From Sphaerospermopsis sp. SIO1G1 (GTDB lineage Bacteria > Cyanobacteriota > Cyanobacteriia > Cyanobacteriales > Nostocaceae), in the NCBI GenBank assembly GCA_010672785.1, contig JAAHFX010000002.1:263493-327492 (forward strand): DNA of 64,000 nt, in the 5' to 3' direction. The notes under the pieces were generated by a model. The model had not been told where the DNA came from, ran no database searches, and saw only the letters and a list, made by a program, of their open reading frames with translations. Positions within the stretch are counted from its first letter, which is position 1; each line of letters starts with the position of its first letter. Both the position numbers and the translations under genes were made by a program. This document shows positions 8,996 to 18,595 of this stretch, in pieces.

Positions 8996-10093
8996 ATGTC
9001 TAACCAAAAACCACCAGTATACTTTTACCTGCCTAAAAGTTATTGGCAAGCCAGCGATCAGATATCATTAATGTTAGATAAATATCTCAATGGATTAATC
9101 AAATTGAGTGATTTGTGGGAATGGCACGTTGACACCCATCCTGGTTTAAAATCTGATGGTTTATTTGCTTGGATTATTCTACCATATCTATGTTTGAAAT
9201 CTCAAAAATTTGAATGTGAGTTAGTAGATAATATACCAAAAAAAGGAATTGTCATACTTCCCAGAAAATTTATTGATGATGACTTAAAACCCAGTCATGA
9301 ATGTTTATTTGTAATGATTAAATATGATGGTAAAATACATAGTTATTCACAAATTCATATAGTACAAAATCCTCAAGATGAATTAATTATCCAAAAATCT
9401 CGATTATGGAAAAATCATTACATTCCCCATTATCTACAACCTGGTTTATTGCCTCGTGATATCCAACATGGTGACAGATTTCAAAACTTAGCATATTTTG
9501 GATTAGAAGATAATATTGCACCTGAATTAAAAACAAATCAATGGATTGAAAAACTTAAATTTCTTGGTTATAACTGGTCTGTTGTCAATCGGAAAAAATG
9601 GTATGATTACTCTAATGTTGACGCTGTAATTGCTGTCAGAAGTTTTGATTCTCGTTCCTATGATGTCAAACCAGCATCTAAACTTTATAATTCTTGGCAA
9701 GCTGGAGTACCAGCTATTTTAGGTTCAGAATCTAGTTTTCAAGCTGAAAAAAATTCGGAACTTGATTATATAGAAGTTACATCACCTGAGCAAATTATAG
9801 CTGCACTAGAAACTTTACGTACCAATCCAGATTTACGTCAAAAAATGGTTGAAAATGGTAAACAGCGTTCTCAAAAAACTTTACCAGATGTAGTCACTCA
9901 GCAATGGATGAATTTCTTAGAAAATAAGGCATTTCCTGAATATTATAAATGGTTAGGTTTACCTAAATATGGGCAAAAATTGTATTTTCTTAGTCGTGAT
10001 AATAGCGAACAACTCAAAGAAGTTAATGCTAAATTTCGGCGCATTAAAGGAACGATAAAAAATACATTAAAAAAGTATTTGCGATTTCTTTAA
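8996..10093 (+). CDS. Glycosyltransferase-like protein
   Basis: A 365-residue cytoplasmic-type protein. The C-terminal half has features of a GT-B glycosyltransferase: NVDAVIAVRSF (about 209-219), then KPASKLYNSWQAGVPAILGSES (about 227-248, the usual nucleotide-sugar-binding region), then LRTNPDLRQKMVENGKQRS. The N-terminal half is unusual; it has no signal peptide and I do not recognise it. The gene stands alone between two repeat-rich gaps, so there is no operon context to indicate the acceptor. It could act in surface polysaccharide synthesis, which is inference only. The start ATG at 8996 is the first in frame. Confidence 0.6.
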   Translation: MSNQKPPVYFYLPKSYWQASDQISLMLDKYLNGLIKLSDLWEWHVDTHPGLKSDGLFAWIILPYLCLKSQKFECELVDNIPKKGIVILPRKFIDDDLKPSHECLFVMIKYDGKIHSYSQIHIVQNPQDELIIQKSRLWKNHYIPHYLQPGLLPRDIQHGDRFQNLAYFGLEDNIAPELKTNQWIEKLKFLGYNWSVVNRKKWYDYSNVDAVIAVRSFDSRSYDVKPASKLYNSWQAGVPAILGSESSFQAEKNSELDYIEVTSPEQIIAALETLRTNPDLRQKMVENGKQRSQKTLPDVVTQQWMNFLENKAFPEYYKWLGLPKYGQKLYFLSRDNSEQLKEVNAKFRRIKGTIKNTLKKYLRFL

Positions 10094-10098
10094 AATAT

Positions 10099-10111
10099 AC
10101 AGCAGATTTCA
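10099..10111. repeat. Solo end of repeat family B
   Basis: ACAGCAGATTTCATG matches one terminal inverted repeat of family B but no matching second end follows. It is probably a remnant. Confidence 0.5.
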
Positions 10112-10176
10112 TGTATAAAAACTGAAAACCGATAACTGACAACTGACAACTGATAAAGGAGAATTCTGAATTTGTT

Positions 10177-10302
10177 AGGACTTACGTCGCAATGACAGTA
10201 CTGCGTCATTACGAGCGACAGCGACGTAATCGCAAAAATCCTGGGATTGCTTCCCTACACTGCGTTTCAGTCGCAATGACAAATCTTCGTTACGTAAGTC
10301 CT
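10177..10302. repeat. Interspersed repeat family A, copy 2 (expanded)
   Basis: A 126-base element with ends AGGACTTACG and CGTAAGTCCT. It contains several copies of GTCGCAATGAC/GTCATTGCGAC-type sequence, so it is longer than other copies. The surrounding gap (10094-10672) holds no gene I can support. Confidence 0.8.
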
Positions 10303-10628
10303 GTTTGTAATACCAATTCTGTTTAAAGATGCAGGAAATTTATTAGGGAATTAAATTAACCGCAGAGACGCAGAGAGGGCAAAGTTAGATATTTATTCTA
10401 CATTTTTATAAACTTGAAATGTTAACATTATATCAAATCCGTTAGCATCGGAATAAAATGTTTTCCTCACGTAGGGGCAAACCCCCCGTGGTTGCCCCAG
10501 AAATGACACAGATATTGATATTAAACAACGGGATATTCAAGGAATAATACCGATGCACTCGGAAACTATATAAATCCTAAATTCTATTCATAATTATATC
10601 GTAAAAATCATAATTCACAAAATTAAGA

Positions 10629-10650
10629 GGACGGGAAAACCCGCCCTTTT
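10629..10650. terminator. Hairpin downstream of icd
   Basis: GGACGGG-AAAA-CCCGCCC on the plus strand; on the minus strand it reads GGGCGGG-TTTT-CCCGTCC with one G-U pair. It lies 23 bases past the icd stop. A TTTT run follows on the plus strand, while the minus-strand T-run is weak, so the direction of action is uncertain. Confidence 0.6.
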
Positions 10651-10672
10651 AGTTAATAGCAACTAACTGAAA

Positions 10673-12094
10673 TTAACCAAAATGTTTGATAATTGCATCA
10701 GCAAATTCAGAACATTTCAAAGGTTCAACAGATGGTGTCATTAAGCGTGCTAAGTCATAGGTAACTTCACCATTAGCAATAGCAGTACCTAAGCCTTTTT
10801 TAATCAAATCTGCGGCTTCTTGCCAACCCATAAATTCCAGCATCATCACACCGGAAAGAATTACAGAACCGGGGTTAATTTTATCTAATCCGGCGTGTTT
10901 TGGTGCAGTACCGTGAGTGGCTTCAAAAACAGCACAGGAGTCACCAATATTTGCCCCTGGCCCCATACCTAAACCACCAACAATTGCCGCAGCAGCATCA
11001 GATAAATAATCACCGTTGAGGTTCATTGTCGCCAGAATAGAATACTCATCTGGGCGGGTTTGAATTTGTTGGAAAATACTATCAGCGATGCGATCATTTA
11101 CCATCACTTTTTCTTTCCATTTCCCATTGCCATGAGTTGCCCAAATTGAGTTGAGAACTGTTTCTACTTCTTTAACAATTTGAGCTTTTTTCTCAGCAGT
11201 TAAACCATCAAAACCAGGATCGATCATTCTGGCGTTTTCTTCTAAGGAAATATTAGGGTTTTTCTCCTTATTTCCTAAGATCCAAGATTCTCTTTCAGTG
11301 ACTGTTTCATTACGAAATTCACTAGTTGCTAATTCATAACCCCAATCCCTAAAAGCACCCTCGGTATATTTCATGATGTTGCCTTTATGCACCAATGTTA
11401 CTTGTTGCTTGGCCTTAGGTAATTGTAAAGCGTGTTTGATAGCCCTTCTAACTAAACGCTTAGAACCACTGACACTAATAGGTTTAATTCCGATACCAGC
11501 ATCTAGAGGTAGTTGTTTTTTACCATGTTCTGGAGTAGCAGGGATAAGTTCATTATTGAGGATAGAAATAAGGCGATCGCCAATTTCACTACCCTGTTTC
11601 CATTCAATCCCCAAATAAATATCTTCCGTATTTTCCCGATAAACAATCACATCCAATTTATCTGGATTTTTGTGAGGAGAAGGAGTTCCAGCATAATAAC
11701 GACAAGGACGAACACAGGCATACAAGTCAAAAATTTGACGTAAAGCTACATTCAAAGACCGAATCCCACCACCCACAGGAGTAGTCAAAGGTCCTTTAAT
11801 GGCAATCCCATATTCCTTAATAGCCGTGAGTGTATCCTGGGGTAAATACTGATAAGTACCATATAAATCACAAGCCTCATCCCCAGCATAAACCTTAAAC
11901 CAGCTAATCTTTTTTTTACCGTTGTAAGCCTTAGCTACTGCTGCATTAATCACCTTTTCAGTAGCAGGCCAAATATCTACACCCGTACCATCACCACGAA
12001 TGAAGGGAATAATGGGATTATCAGGAACAACAGGTTCACCATTCTTGAAAGTAATCTTTGTACCAGTTGTAGGGGGTGTAATTTTTTCGTACAT
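10673..12094 (-). CDS. icd: NADP-dependent isocitrate dehydrogenase
   Basis: This enzyme converts isocitrate to 2-oxoglutarate, the main carbon skeleton for ammonia assimilation and the nitrogen-status signal in cyanobacteria. The 473-residue length is typical of the cyanobacterial enzyme. Visible features are [16 protein letters not shown] near the N-terminus, the substrate-binding [20 protein letters not shown] block, YRENTEDIY, and the C-terminal [13 protein letters not shown]. In related organisms icd is under NtcA control, but I did not find a clear GTA-N8-TAC site upstream. The upstream gap is filled by a GC-rich tandem repeat. Confidence 0.96.
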   Translation of the reverse strand: MYEKITPPTTGTKITFKNGEPVVPDNPIIPFIRGDGTGVDIWPATEKVINAAVAKAYNGKKKISWFKVYAGDEACDLYGTYQYLPQDTLTAIKEYGIAIKGPLTTPVGGGIRSLNVALRQIFDLYACVRPCRYYAGTPSPHKNPDKLDVIVYRENTEDIYLGIEWKQGSEIGDRLISILNNELIPATPEHGKKQLPLDAGIGIKPISVSGSKRLVRRAIKHALQLPKAKQQVTLVHKGNIMKYTEGAFRDWGYELATSEFRNETVTERESWILGNKEKNPNISLEENARMIDPGFDGLTAEKKAQIVKEVETVLNSIWATHGNGKWKEKVMVNDRIADSIFQQIQTRPDEYSILATMNLNGDYLSDAAAAIVGGLGMGPGANIGDSCAVFEATHGTAPKHAGLDKINPGSVILSGVMMLEFMGWQEAADLIKKGLGTAIANGEVTYDLARLMTPSVEPLKCSEFADAIIKHFG

Positions 12095-12120
12095 AATTCA
12101 CATATTCCAAATAAAAGATC

Positions 12121-12263
12121 AACAAGTCGGAAGGGGCAGGGGCAGGGGCAGGGTGCAGGGGCAGGGTGCAGGGGCAGGGCGCAGGGCGCAGGGCGCAGGG
12201 CGCAGGGTGCAGGGGCAGGGCGCAGGAAGCAGGAGGCAGGGCGCAGGAGGCAGGGCGCAGGGA
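12121..12263. repeat. GC-rich minisatellite GGGGCAGGGTGCA/GGGCGCA upstream of icd
   Basis: About 140 bases of imperfect 6-7-base units (GGGGCA, GGGTGCA, GGGCGCA) lie immediately upstream of the icd start. Their composition is unlike the AT-rich surroundings. Open frames across it are low-complexity artefacts. The remaining gap to 12522 contains a run of CACCCCCTCATCCCC-type repeats at 12281-12330 and no gene. Confidence 0.85.
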
Positions 12264-12522
12264 AATCAAGAACTAAATATTTCACCCCCTCACCCACTCA
12301 CCCCCTCATCCCCTCATCCCCTCGCCCCTTCACCTTCACTGAAGCGCAGACTATCCACTGCGTAACCTGGTATATTGGTAGCTCAGGCGTGGATTTCAGG
12401 CAAATCGCCGCTGTTTTGTACAGTCAAAAATAGTAAACTACATTTTGCTACTTGTGCTTCATTTTGTAGAATGCCCAATAGCTGATTCCTTTATTCACTG
12501 AAACGCTAAAACGAGTAATGGC

Positions 12523-13236
12523 ATGACAGACCCAATGATTGTATCAGGCACTGCTAATGACATCGTCTCCCTGCGCCAAAAATTAATCGCTGGGTCACAA
12601 AAAGTTCAACAACAGATAATCCCACAGTTAGCTGACTTGGGTAATGAGGGGTTAGAGGTGTTGCAGGAATTCTTATTGCAACGTCGTGATACTCCAGCAA
12701 CATGGATTGAAGGCAATGCTTACCAAGTGATCTACAATTCCGATGCACCTCAAGCCAGGGAATTTCTAGAAACTAACTTTCCTGAAGGAATTGTACCTCT
12801 AAAATCAGACTGTGGGATCAGTTACAATTCTTTGCAAAAGTCTCTGATCGAACGAGAGTTCCAAACTGCGGACTTGTTGACCATTCAAAAAATGTGTGAG
12901 ATCGCAGGGCCACAAGCTGTACAAAGAAAATGGTTGTATTTTACAGAAGTGGAAAATTTCCCCATTCAGGATTTACAAACGATTAATAATCTTTGGTTGG
13001 TTCACTCAGAAGGCAAATTTGGATTTTCCGTACAGCGAGAAATTTGGATAGGAGTGGGTAGGAACTGGGAAAGCCTATGGCCAAAAATCGGCTGGAAAGA
13101 CGGGAATAAGTGGACTCGTTACCCAAATGAGTTTACCTGGAGTTTAAGCGCCCCCAGAGGTCATTTACCTCTTTCTAATCAACTACGTGGTGTCAGGGTG
13201 ATGGCTTCTTTGTTAGCCCATCCTGCATGGAGTTAG
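12523..13236 (+). CDS. gun4: GUN4, porphyrin-binding activator of magnesium chelatase
   Basis: GUN4 binds protoporphyrin IX and Mg-protoporphyrin IX and stimulates magnesium chelatase in chlorophyll synthesis. The 237-residue protein has the N-terminal helical extension (about 1-85) followed by the GUN4 core. The core is recognised by LQKSLIEREFQTADLLT, IQDLQTINNLWLVHSEGKFGF, and GWKDGNKWTRYPNEFTWSLSAPRGHLP. These agree with the stand-alone cyanobacterial gene. A second, divergent GUN4 domain is fused to an NTPase at 59555-62137. Confidence 0.95.
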   Translation: MTDPMIVSGTANDIVSLRQKLIAGSQKVQQQIIPQLADLGNEGLEVLQEFLLQRRDTPATWIEGNAYQVIYNSDAPQAREFLETNFPEGIVPLKSDCGISYNSLQKSLIEREFQTADLLTIQKMCEIAGPQAVQRKWLYFTEVENFPIQDLQTINNLWLVHSEGKFGFSVQREIWIGVGRNWESLWPKIGWKDGNKWTRYPNEFTWSLSAPRGHLPLSNQLRGVRVMASLLAHPAWS

Positions 13237-13258
13237 GTTATGGGGAGGTGGGGTGACA

Positions 13259-13396
13259 GTGAACAGTGAACAGTGAACAGTGAACAGTGAATAGCAATAA
13301 CTGACAACTGACAACTGACAACTGATAACCGATAACTGAAAACTGACAACTGACAACTGACAACTGACAACTGATAACTGATAACTGATAACTGAA
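13259..13396. repeat. Heptamer tandem repeat arrays upstream of tadA
   Basis: Five copies of ACAGTGA are followed by about 14 copies of ACTGACA/ACTGATA, running up to the base before the tadA start codon. The array therefore occupies the place of the leader and ribosome-binding site. Confidence 0.9.
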
Positions 13397-13861
13397 ATGA
13401 CGAATCACCAAAAATGGATGAATTATGCCTTAGAACTAGCTAAGGTGGCTGGTGATGCTGGTGAAATTCCTGTGGGTGCAGTTATTGTTGACTCAGCAGA
13501 TACTCTAATTGCTGTAGGGGAAAATAGAAAAGAACGAGATCAAGATCCTACCGCCCACGCGGAAATTGTTGCTATTCGATCAGCAACACAGAGGTTACAA
13601 GGTTGGCGTTTGCATGAATGTACTCTCTATGTCACCCTTGAACCATGTCCTATGTGTGCTGGTGCTATCGTTCATGCCCGTTTAGCTACACTGGTTTATG
13701 GAGTGGACGATACTAAAACTGGTGCTATTCGTACTGTTATTAACATCCCCGATAGTTCAGCCTCCAATCATCGTTTACAGGTACTAGGAGGTATTCTAGA
13801 ATCAGCTTGTCGTCAACAATTACAAGCTTGGTTTGCTACCAAACGGCATAAGCACAAATAA
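13397..13861 (+). CDS. tadA: tRNA-specific adenosine deaminase TadA
   Basis: TadA deaminates A34 to inosine in tRNA-Arg(ACG), allowing wobble decoding. The zinc-binding deaminase motifs are present: HAE at residues 54-56 (catalytic Glu56) and PCPMC at 83-87. The TLEPCPMCAGAIVHAR block is typical of TadA rather than of cytidine or guanine deaminases. Length is 154 aa. The start is placed at the ATG that ends the heptamer array; no good Shine-Dalgarno sequence is visible. The next acyltransferase gene starts within 60 bases. Confidence 0.92.
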   Translation: MTNHQKWMNYALELAKVAGDAGEIPVGAVIVDSADTLIAVGENRKERDQDPTAHAEIVAIRSATQRLQGWRLHECTLYVTLEPCPMCAGAIVHARLATLVYGVDDTKTGAIRTVINIPDSSASNHRLQVLGGILESACRQQLQAWFATKRHKHK

Positions 13862-13918
13862 CAGACAGAGGTAAAACTGTCAGCATAGGGAAAGACAAAA
13901 TACTGAAGAAAATCTACG

Positions 13919-14719
13919 GTGGTATTAATCAAATATACGTTACATTTTATTCGTCCACGATTAGCCACCGCCATGATGGAAATTTGCTCAACCTCTACCA
14001 AACCTGAATCTCAATCATCTGATACTCCTGTTGAGAATTCTGTAAATACTCCTATATTCACGAAGGTATCTTCTAGTACCTCGAATGTGTCTTCCTGGTT
14101 AAGTCCCTTGGTATATTACTTAGGTCGTAAAATCCTTTTACCTGCCTTTTTTGGGGACATTAAAATTACAGGACAAGAGAATATTCCCACAAGCGGACCA
14201 ATTATGCTTGCACCCACCCATCGTTCTCGTTGGGATTCTTTGTTATTGCCCTATGCGGCTGGTCGTTATGCTACAGGTCGAGATATGCGCTTTATGGTAA
14301 CAATAAATGAATGCCAAGGATTACAAGGTTGGTTTGTACGTCGGATGGGAGGTTTTCCCGTTGATCCGCAAAGACCTGCGATCGCAACTTTACGACACAC
14401 AGTAGAATTAATGGTACAGGGACAAATGTTAGTAATTTATCCCGAAGGGGGAATTTATCGAGATGGTAAAGTTCATCAACTTAAGTCAGGTGTAGCTCGT
14501 TTAGCGTTAACTGCTGAATCTTTGCATTCTGGTTTAAACATTCAAATTATTCCTGTGGGAATTAATTATAGTCAACCCTATCCTAATTGGGGTACAGATG
14601 TAGATATTCACATTGGTAAACCAATTCCAGTTAAAAATTATATGAATGGTGTTGCTAAGAAAGAAGCAAAAAATCTCACTGCTAATTTAGCCAATCAACT
14701 AAAAGAATTAAGCTATTAA
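13919..14719 (+). CDS. Second PlsC-like 1-acylglycerol-3-phosphate acyltransferase
   Basis: The 266-residue protein has the acyltransferase motifs THRSRWD (catalytic His-x4-Asp), RRMGGFPVD and YPEGGIYRDG. These place it in the lysophospholipid acyltransferase family, with a different sequence from the plsC at 7308. The frame opens at a GTG, but ATG codons at 13973 and 13976 (LATAMMEICS) may be the true start, giving about 248 residues. A Ser/Thr-rich segment precedes a short hydrophobic stretch near LSPLVYYLG. Its acyl acceptor is not evident. Confidence 0.85.
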   Translation: MVLIKYTLHFIRPRLATAMMEICSTSTKPESQSSDTPVENSVNTPIFTKVSSSTSNVSSWLSPLVYYLGRKILLPAFFGDIKITGQENIPTSGPIMLAPTHRSRWDSLLLPYAAGRYATGRDMRFMVTINECQGLQGWFVRRMGGFPVDPQRPAIATLRHTVELMVQGQMLVIYPEGGIYRDGKVHQLKSGVARLALTAESLHSGLNIQIIPVGINYSQPYPNWGTDVDIHIGKPIPVKNYMNGVAKKEAKNLTANLANQLKELSY

Positions 14720-14830
14720 ATGTGTAAATATTTAGCTATAAACTTTTTGGAAGTAGGGAGCAGGGAACAGAAAAGTTAGTTATGTAATTAATTCTGTTCA
14801 TTCGCTCAATGCTAACTGCTAATAGCTAAC

Positions 14831-15790
14831 TTAAATTATTCCATTTGTATATTTATTCATAGCCAAGATGGTTTCTAATTGCCCATCTTTTACTTCCCCC
14901 TCTTCTGTATTTTGAAACAAAGCTGTAAATGCACCTGCTCCCAATCTTTGTTGGGGAAACATTCGATAACAATTAATATCGGTTAAATGTGATTGATATT
15001 TGGATAAATGTTCAATTTTTATAGACATAAATTTTGGAAACTTTTGTAGTAACCATTCACAAACCTGCTCATTTTCTTCTGGAGAATAAGTACAAGTCAT
15101 ATATAGTAAATAACCTTGGGGAGAAACAACTTGAGCAGAATTAGCAATGATTCTCTTTTGACGATTAGCACTTTTATTAATTGAGGTGTGGTGAAAACAT
15201 CCAGGTGCTTTACCACCTTTAGCTAATAAAGATTGCCCTGTACAAGGAGCATCAACTATGACTAAATGACTAGATTGGGCAAACACATCCGCAAAAATAC
15301 TAGGATCACGATTGACTACACAAATAGGTTGGACTTGACACCGTTTTAAATTAGAAATTAACATTCCTAAACGTTTACCAATTACCTCATTACTAATCAA
15401 TAAATCTGGTTTAAAAGCCTTCCATGCAAAAATACTTTTCCCTCCCGGTGCAGCACACATATCAAAAATTAAAGGTATAGGTTGCTGAATTGCTAACAAT
15501 GCAGATGCAGCGAACACAGAAGAAAAATCCAAACAATAAAAATATCCTGCTTGATGTAGAGAATGTTGACCAGGTTTTTCATTGATATTTAATCTATCTA
15601 CGAATTCCGGTTGCCAAGGTGTGGATTGTTCTAGCAAAAAAGGTGAAATATCTGGTTTTTCGTGACACCACAAAATACAAGGAGCAAAAGGTTGAGGATC
15701 AACTAAAGCTGTAATAAACTGTGTTTGTTCCTCTTCATCATTAAATAAACGACGGGCAACTTTGATTAATAAATTTGAAGGCTTTTGCAT
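14831..15790 (-). CDS. RsmB/NOP2/Sun-family RNA (cytosine-5) methyltransferase
   Basis: An S-adenosylmethionine-dependent RNA m5C methyltransferase of the NOL1/NOP2/Sun family. Motif I is DMCAAPGGKS. The two active-site cysteines lie in VDAPCTGQSLLAKG and YMTCTYSPEENEQ. The protein is about 319 residues from the ATG at 15790, which I prefer to a TTG six codons upstream. It is shorter than RsmB and lacks the NusB-like N-terminal domain and the usual PUA region, so the substrate could be rRNA or tRNA. Confidence 0.85.
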   Translation of the reverse strand: MQKPSNLLIKVARRLFNDEEEQTQFITALVDPQPFAPCILWCHEKPDISPFLLEQSTPWQPEFVDRLNINEKPGQHSLHQAGYFYCLDFSSVFAASALLAIQQPIPLIFDMCAAPGGKSIFAWKAFKPDLLISNEVIGKRLGMLISNLKRCQVQPICVVNRDPSIFADVFAQSSHLVIVDAPCTGQSLLAKGGKAPGCFHHTSINKSANRQKRIIANSAQVVSPQGYLLYMTCTYSPEENEQVCEWLLQKFPKFMSIKIEHLSKYQSHLTDINCYRMFPQQRLGAGAFTALFQNTEEGEVKDGQLETILAMNKYTNGII

Positions 15791-15937
15791 ATTCCTGAAT
15801 ATAGTCAACTTAATTTCGTAAAATCAACAACTTAACACACTATTTAAACTGTTAAATACAAACAATGTAAACCCCAACTTTAGCTGCATACTGAAAAGAT
15901 AATGACCATAATAGAGATTGCGTTTTTAACAGTAAAC

Positions 15938-16010
15938 AGTAAACAGTGAAAAGTAAAATAACTGATAACTGATAACTGATAACTGATAACTGATAACTGA
16001 TAACCAATAG
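15938..16010. repeat. Heptamer tandem repeat upstream of the DUF2157 gene
   Basis: Copies of ACAGTAA/ACAGTGA are followed by about seven copies of CTGATAA, ending just before the start codon of the next gene. Confidence 0.9.
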
Positions 16011-16015
16011 AGGTC

Positions 16016-17449
16016 ATGATCTTAGATAATTTTGTCCGCAAACTGCGCCAAGAAGCAACAAGATGGCGGGATGAAGGACTAATTAGTTCTTCACAATTTC
16101 AACAAATAGCAGACCGTTATGAATTTAACAAAATAGAAACGGCGGCTAAAGAAAGTTCTGGTTTAATAGCTATTGCTGGTGGTGGTTTACTATTAATTTT
16201 AGGGGTCATTATCTTTGTAGCAGCTAATTGGCAAACATGGTCAAGAGAAATTAAATTTATCTTGTTGATGAGTCTGTTTTTATCTACAGCAATCACTGGT
16301 TTTTTGACATGGAGAGAACCTAGACTGGCGGCGGCCCAGGGGAAAAAATCACCGCGGGGTAAACGACTATTAGGCGAAGCTTTATTAATTCTCAGTGCCT
16401 TAATTTTAGGGGCAACGTTAATGTTGATGGGGCAAATATTCAACATTAGTGGTTCAGCACCGCAGTTATTTTTAGCTTGGGGTTTTGGCGTTTTGGTGAT
16501 GGCCTATAGCCTCTCTCTAACTTCCTTGGGAGTTATGGCTATTATTTTGTTACAAATTGGCTATTGGCTGGGTTTACGAGAATTTTGGTCATCTGGAAGT
16601 GAATTAAGTTGGGCGCGTTTAGCTGTACGTCATACACCATTAATTTCTTGGTTATTGTTTGTTCCGTTAGCTTACATTTGCCGTTCACGGATCATCTTTA
16701 TCTTAGCAGCGATCGCCTTTACTCTCTCTCTACAATACAATCTCAATCCTTTACCATTATTAACTTTTTCCGATGTTATTCCTTGGGTGGCTTCTTTTGC
16801 TCTTGCCTTACCCCCTGCACTCTTCTGGAGTTATGATGATTTACTGTTTCCTATAGTTAATTATCGTTTGTTTCAACCCATAGCCCGAAATTTAGCTTTA
16901 GGATGTTTTGCTGTTGTCTTTTATTTATTATCCTTCCGTTGGCAATGGCAATCTTTTAGTTTTGGTTCAGGTAATTCACCCACCAACTTCTCAAATGTTT
17001 TTCAAGCTTTACCGATCATTGATTTAGGAATTATCAGCGGTTTAGTCGTTTTGCAGTGGTTATTTCTCTTTCGTCACCGACAAAATCCTACACGCAGAGA
17101 AGTATTTTTTACCCTAACTGTAATTGGTATTTTTCTGGGTTTCATTTTCATTGTTCCTTTTTGGCATCAAACCATTGGCAGAATTACAGAACTGGGAATT
17201 TTTGTGTTTAATATCTTGTTGATTACTCTCTCTTGGGGTTTGATTCAAGATGGATTAAAATTAAGTAACAGAATCTCTTTTTGGTCAGGGATGTTATTAT
17301 TCATCCTCCAAGTAATTAGTCGTGTTCTAGAGTATGATACTGATATCTTGTTTAGATCATTAGTGTTTGTATTGTGTGGCTCTGGTTTAATTTCTGCGGG
17401 TTTGTGGTTTGAACGCAAGTTACTTGAACGTTCCACAGTCCAAAAATAA
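16016..17449 (+). CDS. DUF2157 multi-pass membrane protein
   Basis: A 477-residue protein. The cytoplasmic N-terminus of about 50 residues (LRQEATRWRDEGLISSSQFQQIADRYEF) matches the DUF2157 start. It is followed by roughly a dozen predicted transmembrane segments, the first being SSGLIAIAGGGLLLILGVIIFVAANW. Function is unknown for the family. The next gene encodes a GDYXXLXY-domain protein, the usual partner of DUF2157 proteins, so the two probably form one membrane complex. A charged loop at about 100-118 separates the second and third membrane segments. Confidence 0.8.
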   Translation: MILDNFVRKLRQEATRWRDEGLISSSQFQQIADRYEFNKIETAAKESSGLIAIAGGGLLLILGVIIFVAANWQTWSREIKFILLMSLFLSTAITGFLTWREPRLAAAQGKKSPRGKRLLGEALLILSALILGATLMLMGQIFNISGSAPQLFLAWGFGVLVMAYSLSLTSLGVMAIILLQIGYWLGLREFWSSGSELSWARLAVRHTPLISWLLFVPLAYICRSRIIFILAAIAFTLSLQYNLNPLPLLTFSDVIPWVASFALALPPALFWSYDDLLFPIVNYRLFQPIARNLALGCFAVVFYLLSFRWQWQSFSFGSGNSPTNFSNVFQALPIIDLGIISGLVVLQWLFLFRHRQNPTRREVFFTLTVIGIFLGFIFIVPFWHQTIGRITELGIFVFNILLITLSWGLIQDGLKLSNRISFWSGMLLFILQVISRVLEYDTDILFRSLVFVLCGSGLISAGLWFERKLLERSTVQK

Positions 17450-17563
17450 GCAAAATTCATTGCACATATTGATTGAAAACAGAACTCCTTGTATTCTTCA
17501 CCTGTTCCCGACAACGAAAAAAATTTGTACCTCATGACAAAGGGAACTACTTTCAATATACTC

Positions 17564-17656
17564 AGGACTAACGTCAAACATCTCTCAAATCCTCATTTCT
17601 CTGTGTTCTCTGCGCCTGGAGTGGTTCGTTTATTCCATAGCTTGTGCATAAGTCCT
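17564..17656. repeat. Interspersed repeat family A, copy 3 (sub-type II)
   Basis: Ends AGGACTAACG and CATAAGTCCT bracket TCTCTCAAATCCTCATTTCTC...GGAGTGGTTCG. It is the most diverged sub-type II copy. It lies in the 17450-17754 gap, which holds no gene I can support. Confidence 0.65.
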
Positions 17657-17754
17657 AATACTAAATCTCTGCGTAAATAATATTTTCAAAAGTAATGGGA
17701 TCAGAAAAATTACCCAATTACTAATTACTCAATTACCAATTATTAATTATTGAC

Positions 17755-18465
17755 ATGGATAATAATTCATCTGAACAAAATCAAACCTTAACTCCAGAGA
17801 AAGAATTCTCTGAAAAGTTAACCTTCCGTGATTACTTAATTGCTACTGAACAAAAAGCAAATCAACCTCTACCAATTTGGCGGTTAGTAGCACCTTTAGT
17901 TGTACAGGTGGGTTTAATTTTGGCAGTACCCAGTCAAGCAATGTATACAGAAATGACTGGTAAAACCGTAATTTTGCAAACCATACCAGCCTATTCTAAT
18001 AGTATTTTGCAAGGTTCTTCTGTTACCTTTGATTATAATATTTCTCGCACAGATACCTTACGAAGATTACCAGGATGGCAAGATTGGGTAGAACAAAATT
18101 CTCTCAGAAATGACAGAATTAATCAGGGTAGTACCTTGTATTTAGTATTGCAAGAACAAAGATCATTTAATCGTGGCGTTCCCCCTGCTTGGCGGCCTGT
18201 ACGAGTAAGTAGCGATCGCCCTATATATTTACCTAATAATCAGGTTGCATTAAAGGGTAATTATCAAGATGGTTTGGTTAATTATGGTTTGGAAAATTAT
18301 TATGTTTCCGAAGAACAAAGACAGCAAATTAATGAAGATTTAGCCAGATTACAGCAAAGTCGGAATCGCCGCAGAACACCAGTTACTGTCAAGGTAAAAG
18401 TAGATCCACAAGGTAATGCTGTACCCACAAGTATGTGGATTGGCGATCGCAATTATCGTTTTTAA
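17755..18465 (+). CDS. GDYXXLXY-domain membrane-anchored protein
   Basis: A 236-residue protein with one hydrophobic segment at about 42-60 (LVAPLVVQVGLILAVPSQAM), which anchors it to the membrane. The signature stretch ALKGNYQDGLVNYGLENYYV corresponds to the GDYxxLxYGLExYYV motif, with Asn in place of the Asp. It ends in a short basic region. It follows the DUF2157 gene, which is the conserved pairing. The biochemical role of the pair is unknown. Confidence 0.8.
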   Translation: MDNNSSEQNQTLTPEKEFSEKLTFRDYLIATEQKANQPLPIWRLVAPLVVQVGLILAVPSQAMYTEMTGKTVILQTIPAYSNSILQGSSVTFDYNISRTDTLRRLPGWQDWVEQNSLRNDRINQGSTLYLVLQEQRSFNRGVPPAWRPVRVSSDRPIYLPNNQVALKGNYQDGLVNYGLENYYVSEEQRQQINEDLARLQQSRNRRRTPVTVKVKVDPQGNAVPTSMWIGDRNYRF

Positions 18466-18497
18466 TATCTGAAGTTTTTGCAATTTTATCAAATAAT

Positions 18498-18516
18498 CTC
18501 CTCTGTTTCAGGGGAG
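18498..18516. terminator. Perfect hairpin after the GDYXXLXY gene
   Basis: CTCCTCTG-TTT-CAGGGGAG forms an 8-base-pair stem (one G-T pair) with a three-base loop, 33 bases after the stop codon. There is no T-run, so it may be a transcript-end or stabilising hairpin rather than a strong terminator. Confidence 0.55.
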
Positions 18517-18595
18517 GTTCATCTATAGATTAATACCTATATTGATTGGGATTTTTACTTGTCAGAATCAGGATTTACAGATGAACAAGCAAAAT

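Noticed and set aside
11977..12365. Three overlapping frames rich in Pro/Ala/Cys or Gly/Arg
   Set aside because: They are translations of the GC-rich minisatellite, low-complexity in every frame.
12095..12522. NtcA site for icd
   Set aside because: I looked for GTA-N8-TAC and found no convincing match within the gap.
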